From Ailanthus altissimus (lineage: Eukaryota; Streptophyta; Magnoliopsida; Sapindales; Simaroubaceae), in NCBI GenBank assembly GCA_946807835.1, contig OX327696.1, positions 9,498,501 to 9,562,500 on the forward strand: a stretch of 64,000 nt of DNA, written 5' to 3'. Position 1 is the first letter of the stretch, and each line of letters starts with the position of its first letter. Below are positions 1-11,018 of this stretch, piece by piece. Under the pieces are notes generated by a model, which was given only the letters and a program-made list of their open reading frames with translations, had not been told where the DNA came from and did no database searches. Position numbers and translations under genes: made by a program.

Positions 1-3000
1 ATGCTAATGGATTCAAGGTTTATGGGATTGATTGGATTGGTAAGTTCAAAGCCTGTTGGCATGTTGATGATTTTCACATTCTAAAGAAGCCAAATTTCTC
101 TCTATGCACTTGCTTGAAACTTTACCTAGAAAAAAAGCAACAACTTTCCTGCAAAGATATTTTATTTCCTACTCGTTTTTGTCTACAATGACGATTTGTT
201 TTACGAGTATTATTTACTTTCATATAAAGGAACAAAAATAATATTTGAGAAGATATTTTCTTCTCATCACCTTCAAACTTAACAACTGTATAATATTCTG
301 TACACTTTAGTGAAATTTGTCCTTATTTTTGTTCATCTTAAGAATAACTATGCAGAACTAACTCCTATTAGTTAATGTAGAGAAAACAATTTAGAATATG
401 TATACTTTGGTCGCATACTGCACAAGTCAAAATGGCTAACTTTCAAATTTAATTGTGCTGTTGTACTTGAGTTGCCCGTATGATGGTGTCCATAAAGTAA
501 ACTCAAGGCTAACCAATGTGAAACATTTCTCTGAATTATGGTTCTGGAGTTCTAATTCGTTCAAAGGAGGGGATAATATTTTAGACCCCATGGTAAAAAG
601 ACAGTTCAATCTTTTTTTCCTTCTTTAAAAATAAAAATGAAAACTCAATTCAAGTCTCAGCTTATTTAGCTGATACCAAATTAAAATTCTAAAATCTTGG
701 AAACTTATGATTTTGTAACTTAAAGTTACATTTTTTAAGTGCTCAGTCTGTTGCATTCTAGTTCAATTACAAGTATCATATGCAGTGCTTACAAACAGAA
801 GAGTAAATTTGATGAGTTTAAGTTTGCTTTGTAGGATCAGTTGACAAAAAGAAAACAAAAGTGCTAATTTGTTCCAACTTCCCATATGGGCAGATAAATT
901 GTCACTGAATTGTTCCAATATGAGGATCATATTTCTATAAGTTCCTATGATGGTGATCGTCCTAGGAGAAGTACAAACCAAGCAAAGACTGGCTACCTTT
1001 AGAAATCAATACAAAATCTGATTGTTTTTAATTGGATTGTCTGATAACTACTTCTGCAAAAGGTTTACTGAACATAATTTTGGTGCTCGAATGCAATCCC
1101 AAACATTCACTTATTTCTTAAAAAATATTTTATTGGCTATTGCTAGTTGACTTCGCCTGTATTATTATTATATCTTGTATTATTATTATTATTATTGTTA
1201 TTGTTATTATTTATTATTTTATAAGAGAATTGAGGATAAGTTCTTAAAAAAATACTAATGGTTCTTTTAGATTTATTTTATCAATTGCTTTCATTGGTTT
1301 TTCCTTCAAAAACAATGCATTTCATAATATTTTTGTCTAGAGACAACATCGTCAACGATACAATATATTTGGATATTGCAGGGGATTGAGTAATTCAATT
1401 GGCATGCCATTGGTGCGAAAAAATAAAATCTGAAGCTTCACTTAATAAGTAAGCTTCTTATTTGTGTGTTTGGGTCTGAATTTGTACTTCTAAAATTGGT
1501 AAGAACTAAGAATACAAGTGAGGAGGTTGCATGCTTGGGAGAGAAGCTAAAACCTTTGGGAACTATGTTCCTATTTTGGTTGTTCAACTTAGACAAAAAA
1601 TATGACTTGATGGGCTCTAGAAATCGTTGCATAAAAATCAAAGTCCGTGTAGTTCCTTTCTGAATCCAGAATCTTAAGGGATTTTAGAGATAAGCTTAAT
1701 GGTGAACTTGTCTATTGGTGCCTCTCACTCCATCTTCAGCGCCTGTATAGAATTGATCAAATTCGAGTCCTTTTATTTGAGGTGAAATAGGTTTGAGAAT
1801 GTATATGTTTGTCTGTTTATTAGGCATGTTGTTTATGTTATCAACTTCTCAACATGATTTTCTCTTGATTACTATGGGAAAATGAAATGGGGCTGTTTTC
1901 CAAACATCAGCATTGGAAATGTGATGTGGCATAATCAGAACTTTGATATTGTTTCCTGTGCTATTTATTTTCTTAATTGCATAAATTTCCAAAAGTTTAA
2001 TATATTTAAGTTCACTATTCATTAAGTTTTCCTTTCGATAATTATGAATCTTGCTAATGCTGCGCTTAAGAGCTCTAACTATGCTAATTCTATTTGGACC
2101 TGTAATATCCTTTCTTTTTGTTCCTTAAAGAGGAAAAGAACTTATGGGTACTTGCCATGATAAAGGAATAGCTGGGGAATCTCGAACTTCTCTGTATAGT
2201 AGTTCAAAATGTCCACCATATAAGTTTTCATCCAATTTAGTAGTTCTGAAAAGTGTGGGTATTTAGCTGTATCATCCTATTTAGTAGTTCATAATTTCTA
2301 GTTGTCAGCTAAATTATATAGATGGCCTCTTTATAAGTTTTTATCTTCCTCTCTTATTAGGACATGGTGGAAGCGATGGACTGCATGCATATGTTCATTC
2401 TCTTGATTATGCTGTTGCGGATATGGTAGGTTTAAATATTCATAAAGAAGATGCTGATGTTATACATCTAAAATAAATCTTGGATTCAATAAATATTCTC
2501 TGCAATTTTATACAGAAATCATTTGTTGAAAAAGTTTTGTCTGAGAATCTTGGCCTCCCATGTTTTTGCTTTGGGCACTCAACGGGTGCAGCCATTGTAC
2601 TTAAGGTAAAGGTTCCTGTTTCTCTGAATGAGTTCATACTTTTATTTACACTAGGAGCTACAACTTCTTTCCATAACTTTCATTGTTAAACTACTTGTAG
2701 GCAATGGTTGATCCAAAGTTTGAGTCCCGTGTAGCAGGTGTAGTAGTAACTTCACCTGCAGTTGGAGTTCAGCCATCCCATCCCATTTTTGTGGTATGAT
2801 TACACTTCAGTGACATCTTTATATGTAATTGTTCGATATTCTCTTATAAAGCATTTCATCTGATAGTCAGATATTCTCATATGAATCATTTCATCTGATA
2901 GTCATATCCGTATGTAAATATGTCAATTGAATCGCTTAGCAGAATCATTTTTTCATTCTCCATATTACTTGTGTACCAGGTACTTGCCCCAATTGTCTCA

Positions 3001-3387
3001 TTTTTGTTGCCGAGATACCAAGTAAGTGTGGCAAATAAGAAGGGAATGCCTGTGTCTAGAGACCCTGAGGCACTAGTGGCCAAGTATTCAGACCCGCTAG
3101 TGTACACTGGATCAATCAGGGTCAGAACTGGTTATGAAATTCTTCGAATCTCAACCTTCTTGCAGCAGAATCTGACCAAATTGAAAGTACCCTTTCTAGT
3201 TCTCCATGGCACGGCTGACACTGTAACTGATCCAGAAGCTTCTAAAAAATTGTACGAAGAAGCATCTTCAACTGACAAAACCATCAAATTGTATGAAGGA
3301 TTCTTGCATGATCTTCTCTTCGAACCAGAACGCGAGGATATTACAAAACATATAATTGAGTGGTTAAATTCTAGAGTACAGGACTAA
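1..3387 (+). CDS. Monoacylglycerol lipase-like alpha/beta hydrolase, 3' part (5' end outside window)
   Basis: Five exons read as one protein: 1-39, 2361-2425, 2516-2605, 2701-2793 and 2980-3387 (TAA stop). All four introns start GT and end AG and the reading phase is kept across each. About 231 residues are visible, starting inside the protein. Exon 1 gives GFKVYGIDWIG, which continues in exon 2 as HGGSDGLHAYVHSLDY, a hallmark of plant MAGL/caffeoylshikimate esterase-like hydrolases. Exon 3 carries the nucleophile elbow GHSTG, with Ser as the catalytic residue. Exon 5 carries the acid region HGTADTVTD and the catalytic-His region EGFLHDLLFEPE. The family hydrolyses ester bonds of monoacylglycerols or phenylpropanoid esters; the substrate here cannot be told. 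The triad is intact and there is no in-frame stop, so this is probably a working gene. The promoter, start codon and upstream oxyanion-hole region lie to the left of the window. Confidence 0.9.
40..2360 (+). other. Large intron of the hydrolase gene
   Basis: A 2,321-bp intron that starts GTAAGT and ends TTATTAG, splitting a glycine codon (phase 1). The other introns are short (90, 95 and 186 bp). It is AT-rich and holds a TTA microsatellite. Short open frames inside it look like chance. I saw no transposon ends. Confidence 0.8.
1161..1218. repeat. TTA/TTG trinucleotide microsatellite
   Basis: Runs of ATT/TTA units, interrupted near the middle and followed by TTG-TTA alternation, inside the large hydrolase intron. 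Likely length-polymorphic. Confidence 0.8.
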
Positions 3388-3788
3388 GTAGTGCAATAAT
3401 AGATTAAATTCTATTGATTTGACCGAATCAGATATGGAGCCAAGGAGAATTTTAAAATTCAGTAAAGCATTATGTGGAATACTGGACGAAGCTTTCCAGT
3501 TCATGAAAGAAAAGTACAATGGATGAATAATATTTAGCAAGTGTTGTGTTGGAACCTGATTACAATGGATTTGCATGTATCAAAACAATGTTTAAGAATT
3601 CCTTCTGGTTATTGCTTCAATTTCTTTGAAAAAATGAAAGATTGCCTGCTTATGTGGAGTGTTCATATTTGTTACTACCCGCAAATTTTATTGCATTTCA
3701 GGAAATGGCTTCTCCTTGGGGTTGCGACAACCACAAGGTCAGCTGTGTGGTACAGTTTTCTTCTAATTTATTGTTTCGAAGTTTTTGA
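3388..3788 (+). other. 3' UTR and downstream flank of the hydrolase gene
   Basis: Directly follows the stop codon. It holds AATAAT-like A-rich stretches (for example near 3525) that could act in polyadenylation. No further gene is seen before the gypsy element begins at 3794. Confidence 0.5.
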
Positions 3789-3793
3789 TTGTA

Positions 3794-4109
3794 TAATAAG
3801 ATATAGGAAAGGAAGAATAAAAGACGAGAAATTTTCACTTCCAGAGGGAAAAACCTCCGTATTGAAAAAGAAACTTTTAAGAAAAACTCTGATTTATTTT
3901 CTGACTCTATTTTTTTAAATACAAAGATTTTCCTTAATTTATTTTCTTGACATCCTCCTATCAAATTTCTATAATTAATTACTCTTTAAAAAAAAATAAT
4001 TAAAATAAAAAATAAAATTAATTGCTGCCGCATTACTTTCACTATCTCAGCCCTTCTTTATTGTCATATTTTAAACTCATTTTTGCTGCCATAATTTCAG
4101 CCCTTAACA
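3794..4109 (-). repeat. 3' LTR of the chromovirus
   Basis: 316 bp. It matches 13097-13425 along its length with numerous substitutions and small indels. The inner end is TAACA; on the coding strand the LTR begins TGTTAAGGG. The outer end has TA where the other copy has the canonical TG. Confidence 0.8.
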
Positions 4110-4120
4110 TTCCCCCTTCA
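4110..4120 (-). other. Polypurine tract of the chromovirus
   Basis: On the minus strand this reads TGAAGGGGGAA and directly abuts the 3' LTR, the place where plus-strand DNA synthesis is primed in this family. Confidence 0.7.
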
Positions 4121-4177
4121 TGAAATCAGTCTTGACTTCAAGGTTGAAAGGATGGAAATTGCTTTTGAACTTTTTTT

Positions 4178-4432
4178 TCAATCTTCCCATGTGGCATTCT
4201 TAAGAAAAGAGTTAGACCATTGACTTAAAACTTGAGTTGTCGCTTGATTATTATGCTTAACCATTTGATGATCTAAGATTGACATGGGTTCCAACTTGAT
4301 TCTACCTTCTTCTATCATAGGTGGCAAGTCTGATTGTACCACAATATTATCACCAACCTTTTTCTTCAACAAAGAAACATGGAAAATAGGGTGTATGCGT
4401 GAAGTAGGTGGTAAATTCAATTTGTAAGCCAA
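4178..4432 (-). pseudogene. Gypsy pol C-terminus with chromodomain
   Basis: An open stretch of 84 residues. It begins with the post-integrase motif AYKLNLPPTSRIHPIFHVS and ends in a chromodomain-like segment finishing NATWED. In chromoviruses this domain directs insertion into chromatin. The frame is open here but cut off upstream by frameshifts. Confidence 0.8.
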
Positions 4433-4439
4433 TTTTCCA

Positions 4440-6519
4440 ATTCGTTGGATGACTTGAAATGGGCCTATATCCAGGCACCAATTTAAGATTTCATTTAAGA
4501 GTTATGAGCTCTGTCTATATGGTCGTAAATGTAAATAGATCCAATCTCCCTCTTTAAATTGTCGCTCTGTTCGATAGTCATCAACAAACTATTCCATGCG
4601 ATGTTGAGCTTGCTGCAAATATTCTTTAAGAGTTTTAATCATTGACTTATGCTCCCTGAAGCTTCTATCAATCACAGCCACTGGAGAATCACCTGTAAGA
4701 TAGTGGGTTTGTGATGGAGGTGGCTGCCTATATAAAGCTTCGTAAGGAGTAGTCTTGATGGCTGAGTGATAAGTGGTATTGTACTATCATTCGCAAGTGC
4801 TAGCCATTTAACCCATAATTTGGGTCTATCTCCTGTCATGCAGTGCAAATAATTTTTCAGGCAGTAGTTTACCACGTCTATTTGTCCATTCGTTTATGGG
4901 TGGTAAGTAGAACTTAGCTGCAATTTTGTTCCTTATAATTTGAAGAGTAGCCAAAATCCGCTAGTGAAAACCTTATCCCCGTCACTCACAATTGAAGTTG
5001 GCAGCCCATGTAGCTTATAAATATAATCAAAGAATACTTGAGCTACATCGATAGCAGTGTAAGGATGTGACAAAGGAATAAAATGGGCATATTTTAGTTA
5101 ACCTGTCCACCACCACAAAAATTGTCTTTTTCATAAGAAGTTTGTAAAACTTTGATGAAGTCCATAAAAATGTCTGTCTAAGCGCGACTTGGAATGGGTA
5201 AAGGGTGCAACAATCCCAGTTGTGCCACCATTTTTGTTTTGCTGTGTTGACACACGTCGCATTAAAAAATGTATAGACGAACATCTGTCCTCATACCTTT
5301 CTAGAAAAATGATTGAGCTATTCGTTTCAAGGTACAATGCTTGCCTGAATGTCCTTCTATCGGGTTGTCATGGAAATCATACATAATTTTCTTTTTAACT
5401 TCGGATGAGCTCCCCACCATAAAATAACCTTTGTACTACAATAATCCCCCAACCTAAGTGTAGTTTGGTTTTGTGTTTGGCTCATCTTGCAAAGAAGAAA
5501 TCAATTCTTGAACTTATGCATCATCTTCTCAACTTCTTCTAACTTTAGCAATCCAATCTGTTAATACAATTGTCTAAGCCAACAGTTGTCCCTTTTCTTC
5601 TAGTATGCGAGATAAAGCATCAGTAACTTTATTGTCTTTGCCGTTTCAATATATGATCTCATAATCGAAACCCAGTAGTTTTGTCACCTATTTTTGTTTA
5701 GCTAGGTGTGACGATCCTTTGTTCTAAAAAGTACTTCAAACTACAATGGTCAGTTTTTATCTTGAAATGCCTACCCAGTAGGTAAGGTCGCCACTTTCCT
5801 AGACATGAATAATAGCAAGCATCTCCTTCTCATAGGTAGATAAGCTAAGAGTTTGTCAGAAAGTGCCTTACTAATAAAAGCAATAAGTCAGCCATCTTGA
5901 GATAATACTCCACCAATTCCCACACTCGAAGCATTGCATTTAATGATAAATTCCTTGTCAAAATTTGGTAGAGCTAAAATAGGAGTAGACACCATAGTCT
6001 TCTTTAATTGATCAAAAGCAAGTAAAGACTCCTCTGACAATTTGAAATTCTCATTTTAAAGCATGTTTGTAAGTGGCCTGCAATTTTTTCTGTAGTCACG
6101 AACAAATCTTCAGTAATAATCAGTGAGACAAGGAAACGTCTTAGGCCTTTCAAAGTTTTAGGAAGAGGCCAATTAACTACATTTTTAATCTTCTTAAAGT
6201 TAGCTGCAGCCCCTTGTTCTAAGATGATAAAATTGAGATATTCCAACTCCCATTGGCAGAAATTACACTTAGATTGCTTCACATAGAGTTAGTGGGCTCA
6301 TAGAATCTGAAATGTAATTTGGAGGTGTTGTTGATGTTGCTCAAGGTTCTTACTATAAATCAAAATATCATCCAATAATACTAATATAAATTTCCTTAAA
6401 TAGGGATGAAAAATCTGCTTCATCAGACTTTGAAAAGTTGATGGCACATTAGCTAAGCCAAATGACATAACTAAGAATTCATAGTGTCTTTTATGGTTTC
6501 TAAAGGCAATTTTGTGAAT
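4440..6519 (-). pseudogene. Gypsy RT (C-terminal part), RNase H and integrase relic
   Basis: Minus-strand frames recover the RT/RNase H connection (YLNFIILEQGA and WPLPKTLKGLRRFL, about 6140-6260) and the integrase core ([16 protein letters not shown], about 5080-5130). Many stops and frame changes separate them. The RT continues on the other side of the copia insertion at 11019, so this gene was interrupted after it was formed. Confidence 0.75.
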
Positions 6520-6524
6520 ATCTG

Positions 6525-6773
6525 TGTTGGTTTTTAATAATAAAATAGAATTGAAACTTCTTTAACAATTGAAAGTTGTTGTATTTCAATTGAATTGATC
6601 AAGAAGTATACAAGACTTTAAATACTGCATAACAAGAGTTCAAACATAACTCAAACTCTTTATTTTATCTAACTAACAATTTGAATTCAATCTTAACTAA
6701 AGTTTAAACTCAAACTTAAAAAATCATCCTTTATTGTCCTGGTCTTCAGCAGCAATTATAGCACTTATCAAGA
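6525..6773 (-). repeat. 3' LTR of the nested copia element
   Basis: 249 bp, aligning without gaps to 10765-11013 with seven substitutions. The inner terminus reads ...TCAAGA where the other copy has the canonical ...TCAACA. Confidence 0.95.
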
Positions 6774-7526
6774 CTCCTCCTTGCTATTATTGCTGCAAAT
6801 TCCAATCTTCATCTTAAGATCTTCAAACTTTGTCTTGGACAACCCTTTTGTAAGAATATTTGCCAATTGGTTTTCGCTTTTGCAATGAACAAGCTTAACC
6901 TTATTAGTTTTCTGCACTTCTCTTAGGAAATGATACTTCACTTTGAAGTGTTTAGTTTTGCCATAAAACACAGGATTATTTGAGATAGCAATAGTAGTTT
7001 GATTGTCTACAAATAATACTGTTGCATCTTCTTGCTTTAGCTTCAGGTCATCCATTAATTTTCTTATCCAAATGGCTTGGTTAACTGCAGCAGCAGCAGC
7101 TATGTACTCAACTTCTGCTATAGATTGTGCAACCACCTTTTGCTTCCTTACACTCCAACTAAAACATCCTGAACCAAGGCTGAACAAATATCTTGAAGTA
7201 CTCTTCATGTCCTCACAAGAACCAGCCCAATCACTATCAGTATATCCATGTAAAACCAGTTTATCTTTTTTCTCAAAACTGATGCCATAGTTAACTGTCC
7301 CTCTGAGGTACCTAAGCACTCTTTTAGTAGCTTTCAAATGCACATCTTTTGCACAATTTAAGTATCTTGACAGTACATTTACAATGAATGCCAAGCCTGG
7401 TCTTGTTGTTGTCAGGTACATTAGACAACCAATAATGCTTCTATAATGGCTTTCATCTACTGCATTTGCTCTGTTTTCTGGACAGAAATTTTCATTTAAG
7501 GTTAAGGGTGTGCCATAGCCTTTCAA
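6768..7526 (-). pseudogene. Copia RT C-terminus and RNase H
   Basis: An open segment of 252 residues. It contains the copia connection (GCLMYLTTTRPGLAFIVNVLSRY), the RNase H motifs DSDWAGS and VAQSIAEVEYIAA, and the terminal HCKSENQLANILTKGL. The family consensus for the second motif is TAEAEY-like, so the residues next to the catalytic Glu have drifted. It lies in a different frame from the upstream RT fragment at 7523-7747, so a frameshift separates them. Confidence 0.9.
6774..6783 (-). other. Polypurine tract of the copia element
   Basis: Minus-strand CAAGGAGGAG immediately inside the 3' LTR, overlapping the end of the RNase H frame. Confidence 0.7.
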
Positions 7527-8266
7527 TTTTCCATCTTGAACTTTTTTAGTATTTCCTTAGCATACTTCTGTTGCCCTATGAAGATACTCTTCTTTGTTTG
7601 TTGAATTTCTATCCTAAGGAAATATGCCATCTCACCAAGATCATTCATTTCAAATTCTAACTTCAATTGTTCTCTAAATAACATTATATGCTCACTGTTG
7701 CTGCCTGTGACAAGTAAATCATCTACATAGATAGATACAACTGTCAAATCTCCTTCTATCTTTTTAACATATAATGTAGACTCACTTAGACTTCTTTTAA
7801 ATCCAATATTCAGTAAGTATTCATCAATCCTACTATACCAAGCTCTTGGAGCTTATCTTAGGCTATAAAGTGCCTTTTTTAGCAAATAAACCTTACTAGG
7901 TTCTGTTATAAACCCTTCTGGTTGTTCTACAAAAATCTCTTTCTGTAGATTACCATTTAGGAAGGTTGACTTTACATCTAACTGGTATATCTTCCATTGT
8001 TGTTGTGCTGCAACAGCTAAGAGCAACCTAATTGTGTCTAACCTTGCCACTGGTGCAAAAGTTTCTGAAAAATCCACTCTAAACTGTTGTGCATAGCCTT
8101 TTACCATTAGCCTTGCTTTAAACTTATTAATTGACCCATCTGCCTTTAGTTTAGTCTTGAATACCCACTTTACTCTAATGACCTTCTTGTATGTTGGCCT
8201 GTCAACAAGCTCCCAAGTTCTGTTTTGTTGATCATTATGATTTCTTCCTTCATTGCAGCTATCCAC
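7523..8266 (-). pseudogene. Copia reverse transcriptase, broken
   Basis: Two pieces. The upstream piece (7853-8266) has the copia RT opening ([21 protein letters not shown]) and [11 protein letters not shown]. The downstream piece (7523-7747) holds the catalytic YVDD box (SIYVDDLLVTGS). An in-frame stop follows KALYSLR and a frame change follows the YVDD fragment. The catalytic Asp pair is kept although the frame is lost. Confidence 0.9.
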
Positions 8267-9303
8267 CTATCATTTTTGACTGCATCTGCATACTTTGCTG
8301 GTTCTAGAATTGCAACATTGCAATTTTGATAAATTTCAGCAAGAGATTTTGTTCCTCTTACAAGAAAATCATCAATTTTGTCATCTTTAACTTGATCTGT
8401 GTATTGATTTACAAGGGGTAGTATCTTGGGCACTGATTTATCCCAATCCCATTCTCTATCTTCATCAATAGAAATGTCCCTACTGATGATAATCTTCTCT
8501 GTCAAAAGTTGGTACACCCTATAGCCTTTGTTAACATCATTGTATCCAACTAGAACACCAATTTCAGCCTTCTCATCAAGCTTTCCTCTCTTGATTTCTG
8601 GAATGTGAATATAGTATAGGCTCTCAAATACTCTCAAGTTGGCTACACTTGGCTTGGATCCATGCCAGGTTTCATATGGAGTTCTTCCCTTCACTGCCTT
8701 AGTTATCAGCCTATTCAAAATAAACACAGCAGTATTAACTGCTTCTGTCCAAAAACACTTGGGCATATGCTTATCAAATAACAGACACTTAGCCATCTCC
8801 ATGACTGTTCTATTCTTTCTCTCACACACACTATTTTGCTGAGGGGAATAAGGGACTGTAAATTGATGCTTAATTCTAGCATCCTCATAAATATTGGTTA
8901 ACTTTCCAGCCGTAAATTCAGCCCCATTATTTGACCTTAATGACTTTATCTTGCTGTTACTTTGAGTTTCAATCCAGGTTTTGAACTTAAGAAACACCTC
9001 TGCAACTTTCGATTTTTGTTTCAAGAAATAAACCCAGCTCAATCTACTGTAATCATCAATAAACAAGATAAAATACCTGCTGTCATTAAATGATTCAGTT
9101 GCTATAGGACCACACACATCAGTGTGTAATAGTTGCAGCTTCTCTGTTGCTCTCCAAGCTTTGTTTGCTAGAAATGGTCTCTTTGCTTGTTTCCCAAATT
9201 GACAAGCTTCACAAATTTGAGACTCTTCACCAGTATAATCCATCCCCAACACAATTTCTTCCTTCTGCATACACTCCAAGGCTGACTTGTGAAAGTGTCC
9301 CAT
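8240..9303 (-). pseudogene. Copia GAG-pre-integrase and integrase
   Basis: A long open frame (about 350 residues) with the zinc-binding HKSALEC...CEACQFGK region, then the integrase core. The first catalytic Asp is in HTDVCGP and the catalytic Glu in VCERKNRT. The usual second Asp (normally RSDNGGEF) reads RSNNGAEF, so the second metal-binding Asp appears to be Asn. The copia motif RVFESLYYIHIPEIKRGKL follows. Even with an open frame, the integrase would probably be inactive. Confidence 0.9.
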
Positions 9304-9364
9304 TCTCTTATGCCAAAGGTCCGCTTGTCTTAAGGCACAAGGATATGCACTGCTATTAGGCCAT

Positions 9365-9715
9365 TCAAGACTGAAACTTTTTTTTTTTCATACCAATAGT
9401 GAACAATACAACTCCACAAGGATCAAATATAATGCATTTGTTTTGCTTGAACACTACTGAGTATCCTTTCTCAGTTAGTTGCCCAACACTTAATAAATTT
9501 TGGTCAATTTCAGGAACAAATAACACATCATGTATCAGACTTGTCTTACCAGCACTTTCTATCTTGATAGTGCCCTTACCTTTAATTGCAATCAGCTGTC
9601 CATTCCCAATTTTGACTTTTGACACCATAGTTCTGTCAATCTCCAGAAACATAGAGTCATCAAATGCCATGTGATTGGTACAACCATTGCCAATGAGCCA
9701 AGCATTGTTAGACAA
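9365..9715 (-). pseudogene. Copia aspartic protease, active site damaged
   Basis: An open frame of 116 residues starting SNNAWLIGNGCTNHM. In copia proteases this is W-x-x-DSG-C/A-T-x-H-M; here DSG reads GNG, removing the catalytic Asp. A poly-T tract (plus strand, 9379-9389) lies at the frame break before the pre-integrase domain. Confidence 0.85.
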
Positions 9716-9724
9716 ATTATGTCC

Positions 9725-10681
9725 TGCAAAACAAGTGACCGCAAAAAGTTGATCATCTTGCTACTGGTGTACTATTTATGCTTGTGTTTGAGTTTGCTGT
9801 GACTCCTTTTACTTGCTCTTGCAAAACTTGGCAATGTGTCATTTTTGCTTGCATAATCTGTACTCAACTTCAGGATTCTGCCAACAACTTGATGGTTGAT
9901 GATTTGTTCTGCTACAATGTGGACAAGGTGAGTACTTTGTCTTGAATTCACCATTGCTGCTGACTCCTCATTTCTTCTGATTTTTCTTATTCCAATTTTT
10001 TTTTTCTTTGTTCTCACCTGAGGGCTTGTCATATACCCTTGCTTGCAAAGCTCATTCCACTGGTTCATCATTTCTGTAAGACCTTCTTTATTCCTGTGCT
10101 TGCAGTGCATTTATCAACTCAGGAAGTGTGATTGTTGTTAAATCCCTTGACTCCTCAAGAGAGGAAATCTTGGACTCAAACCTCTCAGGAAGAGTCACAA
10201 GTATCTTCTCAACAACCCTCTTGTCAGGCAAATCTTCTCAAAGCAGCCTAATCTTGTTGACAATCTGTAATAACCTATTAGAATACTCCTAAAACTTTTT
10301 TGCTTTTTTCATCTTTTGCATCTCAAATTCCCTTCTTAAGTTTAGTATTTGCATCTGCTTTGATTTAGCATTGCCTTGATACACTTATTTGAGCAAGTCC
10401 CATGCTTGTTTTGCTGTCTCACAAGTCATGATCTTTGTAAAGATCACTTTTGAAACAGATGAAAACATGTATGTTTTAGCCTTGAACATTCTCCTCCTCT
10501 CCTCTCTCTAGTTTCGAGTTTGAGCAACAGTAGGATCTTCAGGTAGTGTTGCAATCTCATCTATTTCTATCAAGTCCCATAGATCATTTGCTTGTAAGAA
10601 AGCTTCTATTTTTACTGCCCAAATTTGATAATTGTCACCAGAAAAGATTGGTGGCATGGCCATATAATTATTTCCTGCCAT
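9725..10681 (-). pseudogene. Copia gag with zinc-knuckle remnant
   Basis: Starts at an ATG at 10681 with MAGNNYMAMPPIFSGDNYQI, the usual copia gag opening with an aromatic-rich DNYQIWAVK segment. Several TAA/TAG stops interrupt it. Near the end, CPHCSRTNHQPSSCW and a second CKQK...H..KFC cluster resemble the nucleocapsid zinc fingers. Confidence 0.8.
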
Positions 10682-10750
10682 CCCTTTGATTTAGTTTGAT
10701 GAAATGTTGAAGGAATGAGAGAAGCAGTTCCGGGGCCCTTAAGAAAAAAG

Positions 10751-10762
10751 GCTCTCATACCA
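10751..10762 (-). other. Primer-binding site (initiator Met tRNA) of the copia element
   Basis: Reads TGGTATGAGAGC on the minus strand, one mismatch from TGGTATCAGAGC, two bases inside the 5' LTR. Confidence 0.85.
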
Positions 10763-10764
10763 AT

Positions 10765-11013
10765 TGTTGGTTTTTAATAATAAAACAGAACTGAAACTTC
10801 TTTAACAATTGAAAGTTGTTGTATTTCAATTGAATTGATCAAGAAGAATACAAGACTTTAAATACTGCATAACAAGAGTTCAAACATAACTCAAACTCTT
10901 TATTTTATCTAACTAACAATTTGAATTCAATCTTAACTAAAATTTAAACTCAAACTTAAAAAATCATCCTTTATTATCCTGGTCTTCAGCAGTAATTATA
11001 GCACTTATCAACA
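10765..11013 (-). repeat. 5' LTR of the nested copia element
   Basis: 249 bp with intact TG...CA ends, followed by the target duplication ATCTG. Drives transcription leftward. Confidence 0.95.
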
Positions 11014-11018
11014 ATCTG

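Larger units (their letters stand above)
6525..11013 (-). mobile_element. Ty1/copia retrotransposon nested in the chromovirus, complete ends, coding dead
   Basis: 4,489 bp with two 249-bp LTRs and an exact 5-bp target duplication, ATCTG (6520-6524 and 11014-11018). LTR ends are TG...CA except for one changed base at the inner end of the left copy. A primer site matching initiator Met tRNA (one mismatch) and a polypurine tract sit at the expected inner borders. Gag, protease, integrase, RT and RNase H occur in copia order. Seven differences between the LTRs (2.8%) point to a fairly recent insertion. Several frameshifts and stops mean it cannot move by itself. Confidence 0.95.

Noticed and set aside
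3541..3964. ORFs of 125 (plus) and 88 (minus) residues downstream of the hydrolase gene
   Set aside because: They span the hydrolase flank and the chromovirus LTR, have no family motif and are AT-driven.
7003..7290. 95-residue plus-strand ORF
   Set aside because: Antisense shadow of the copia RNase H frame.
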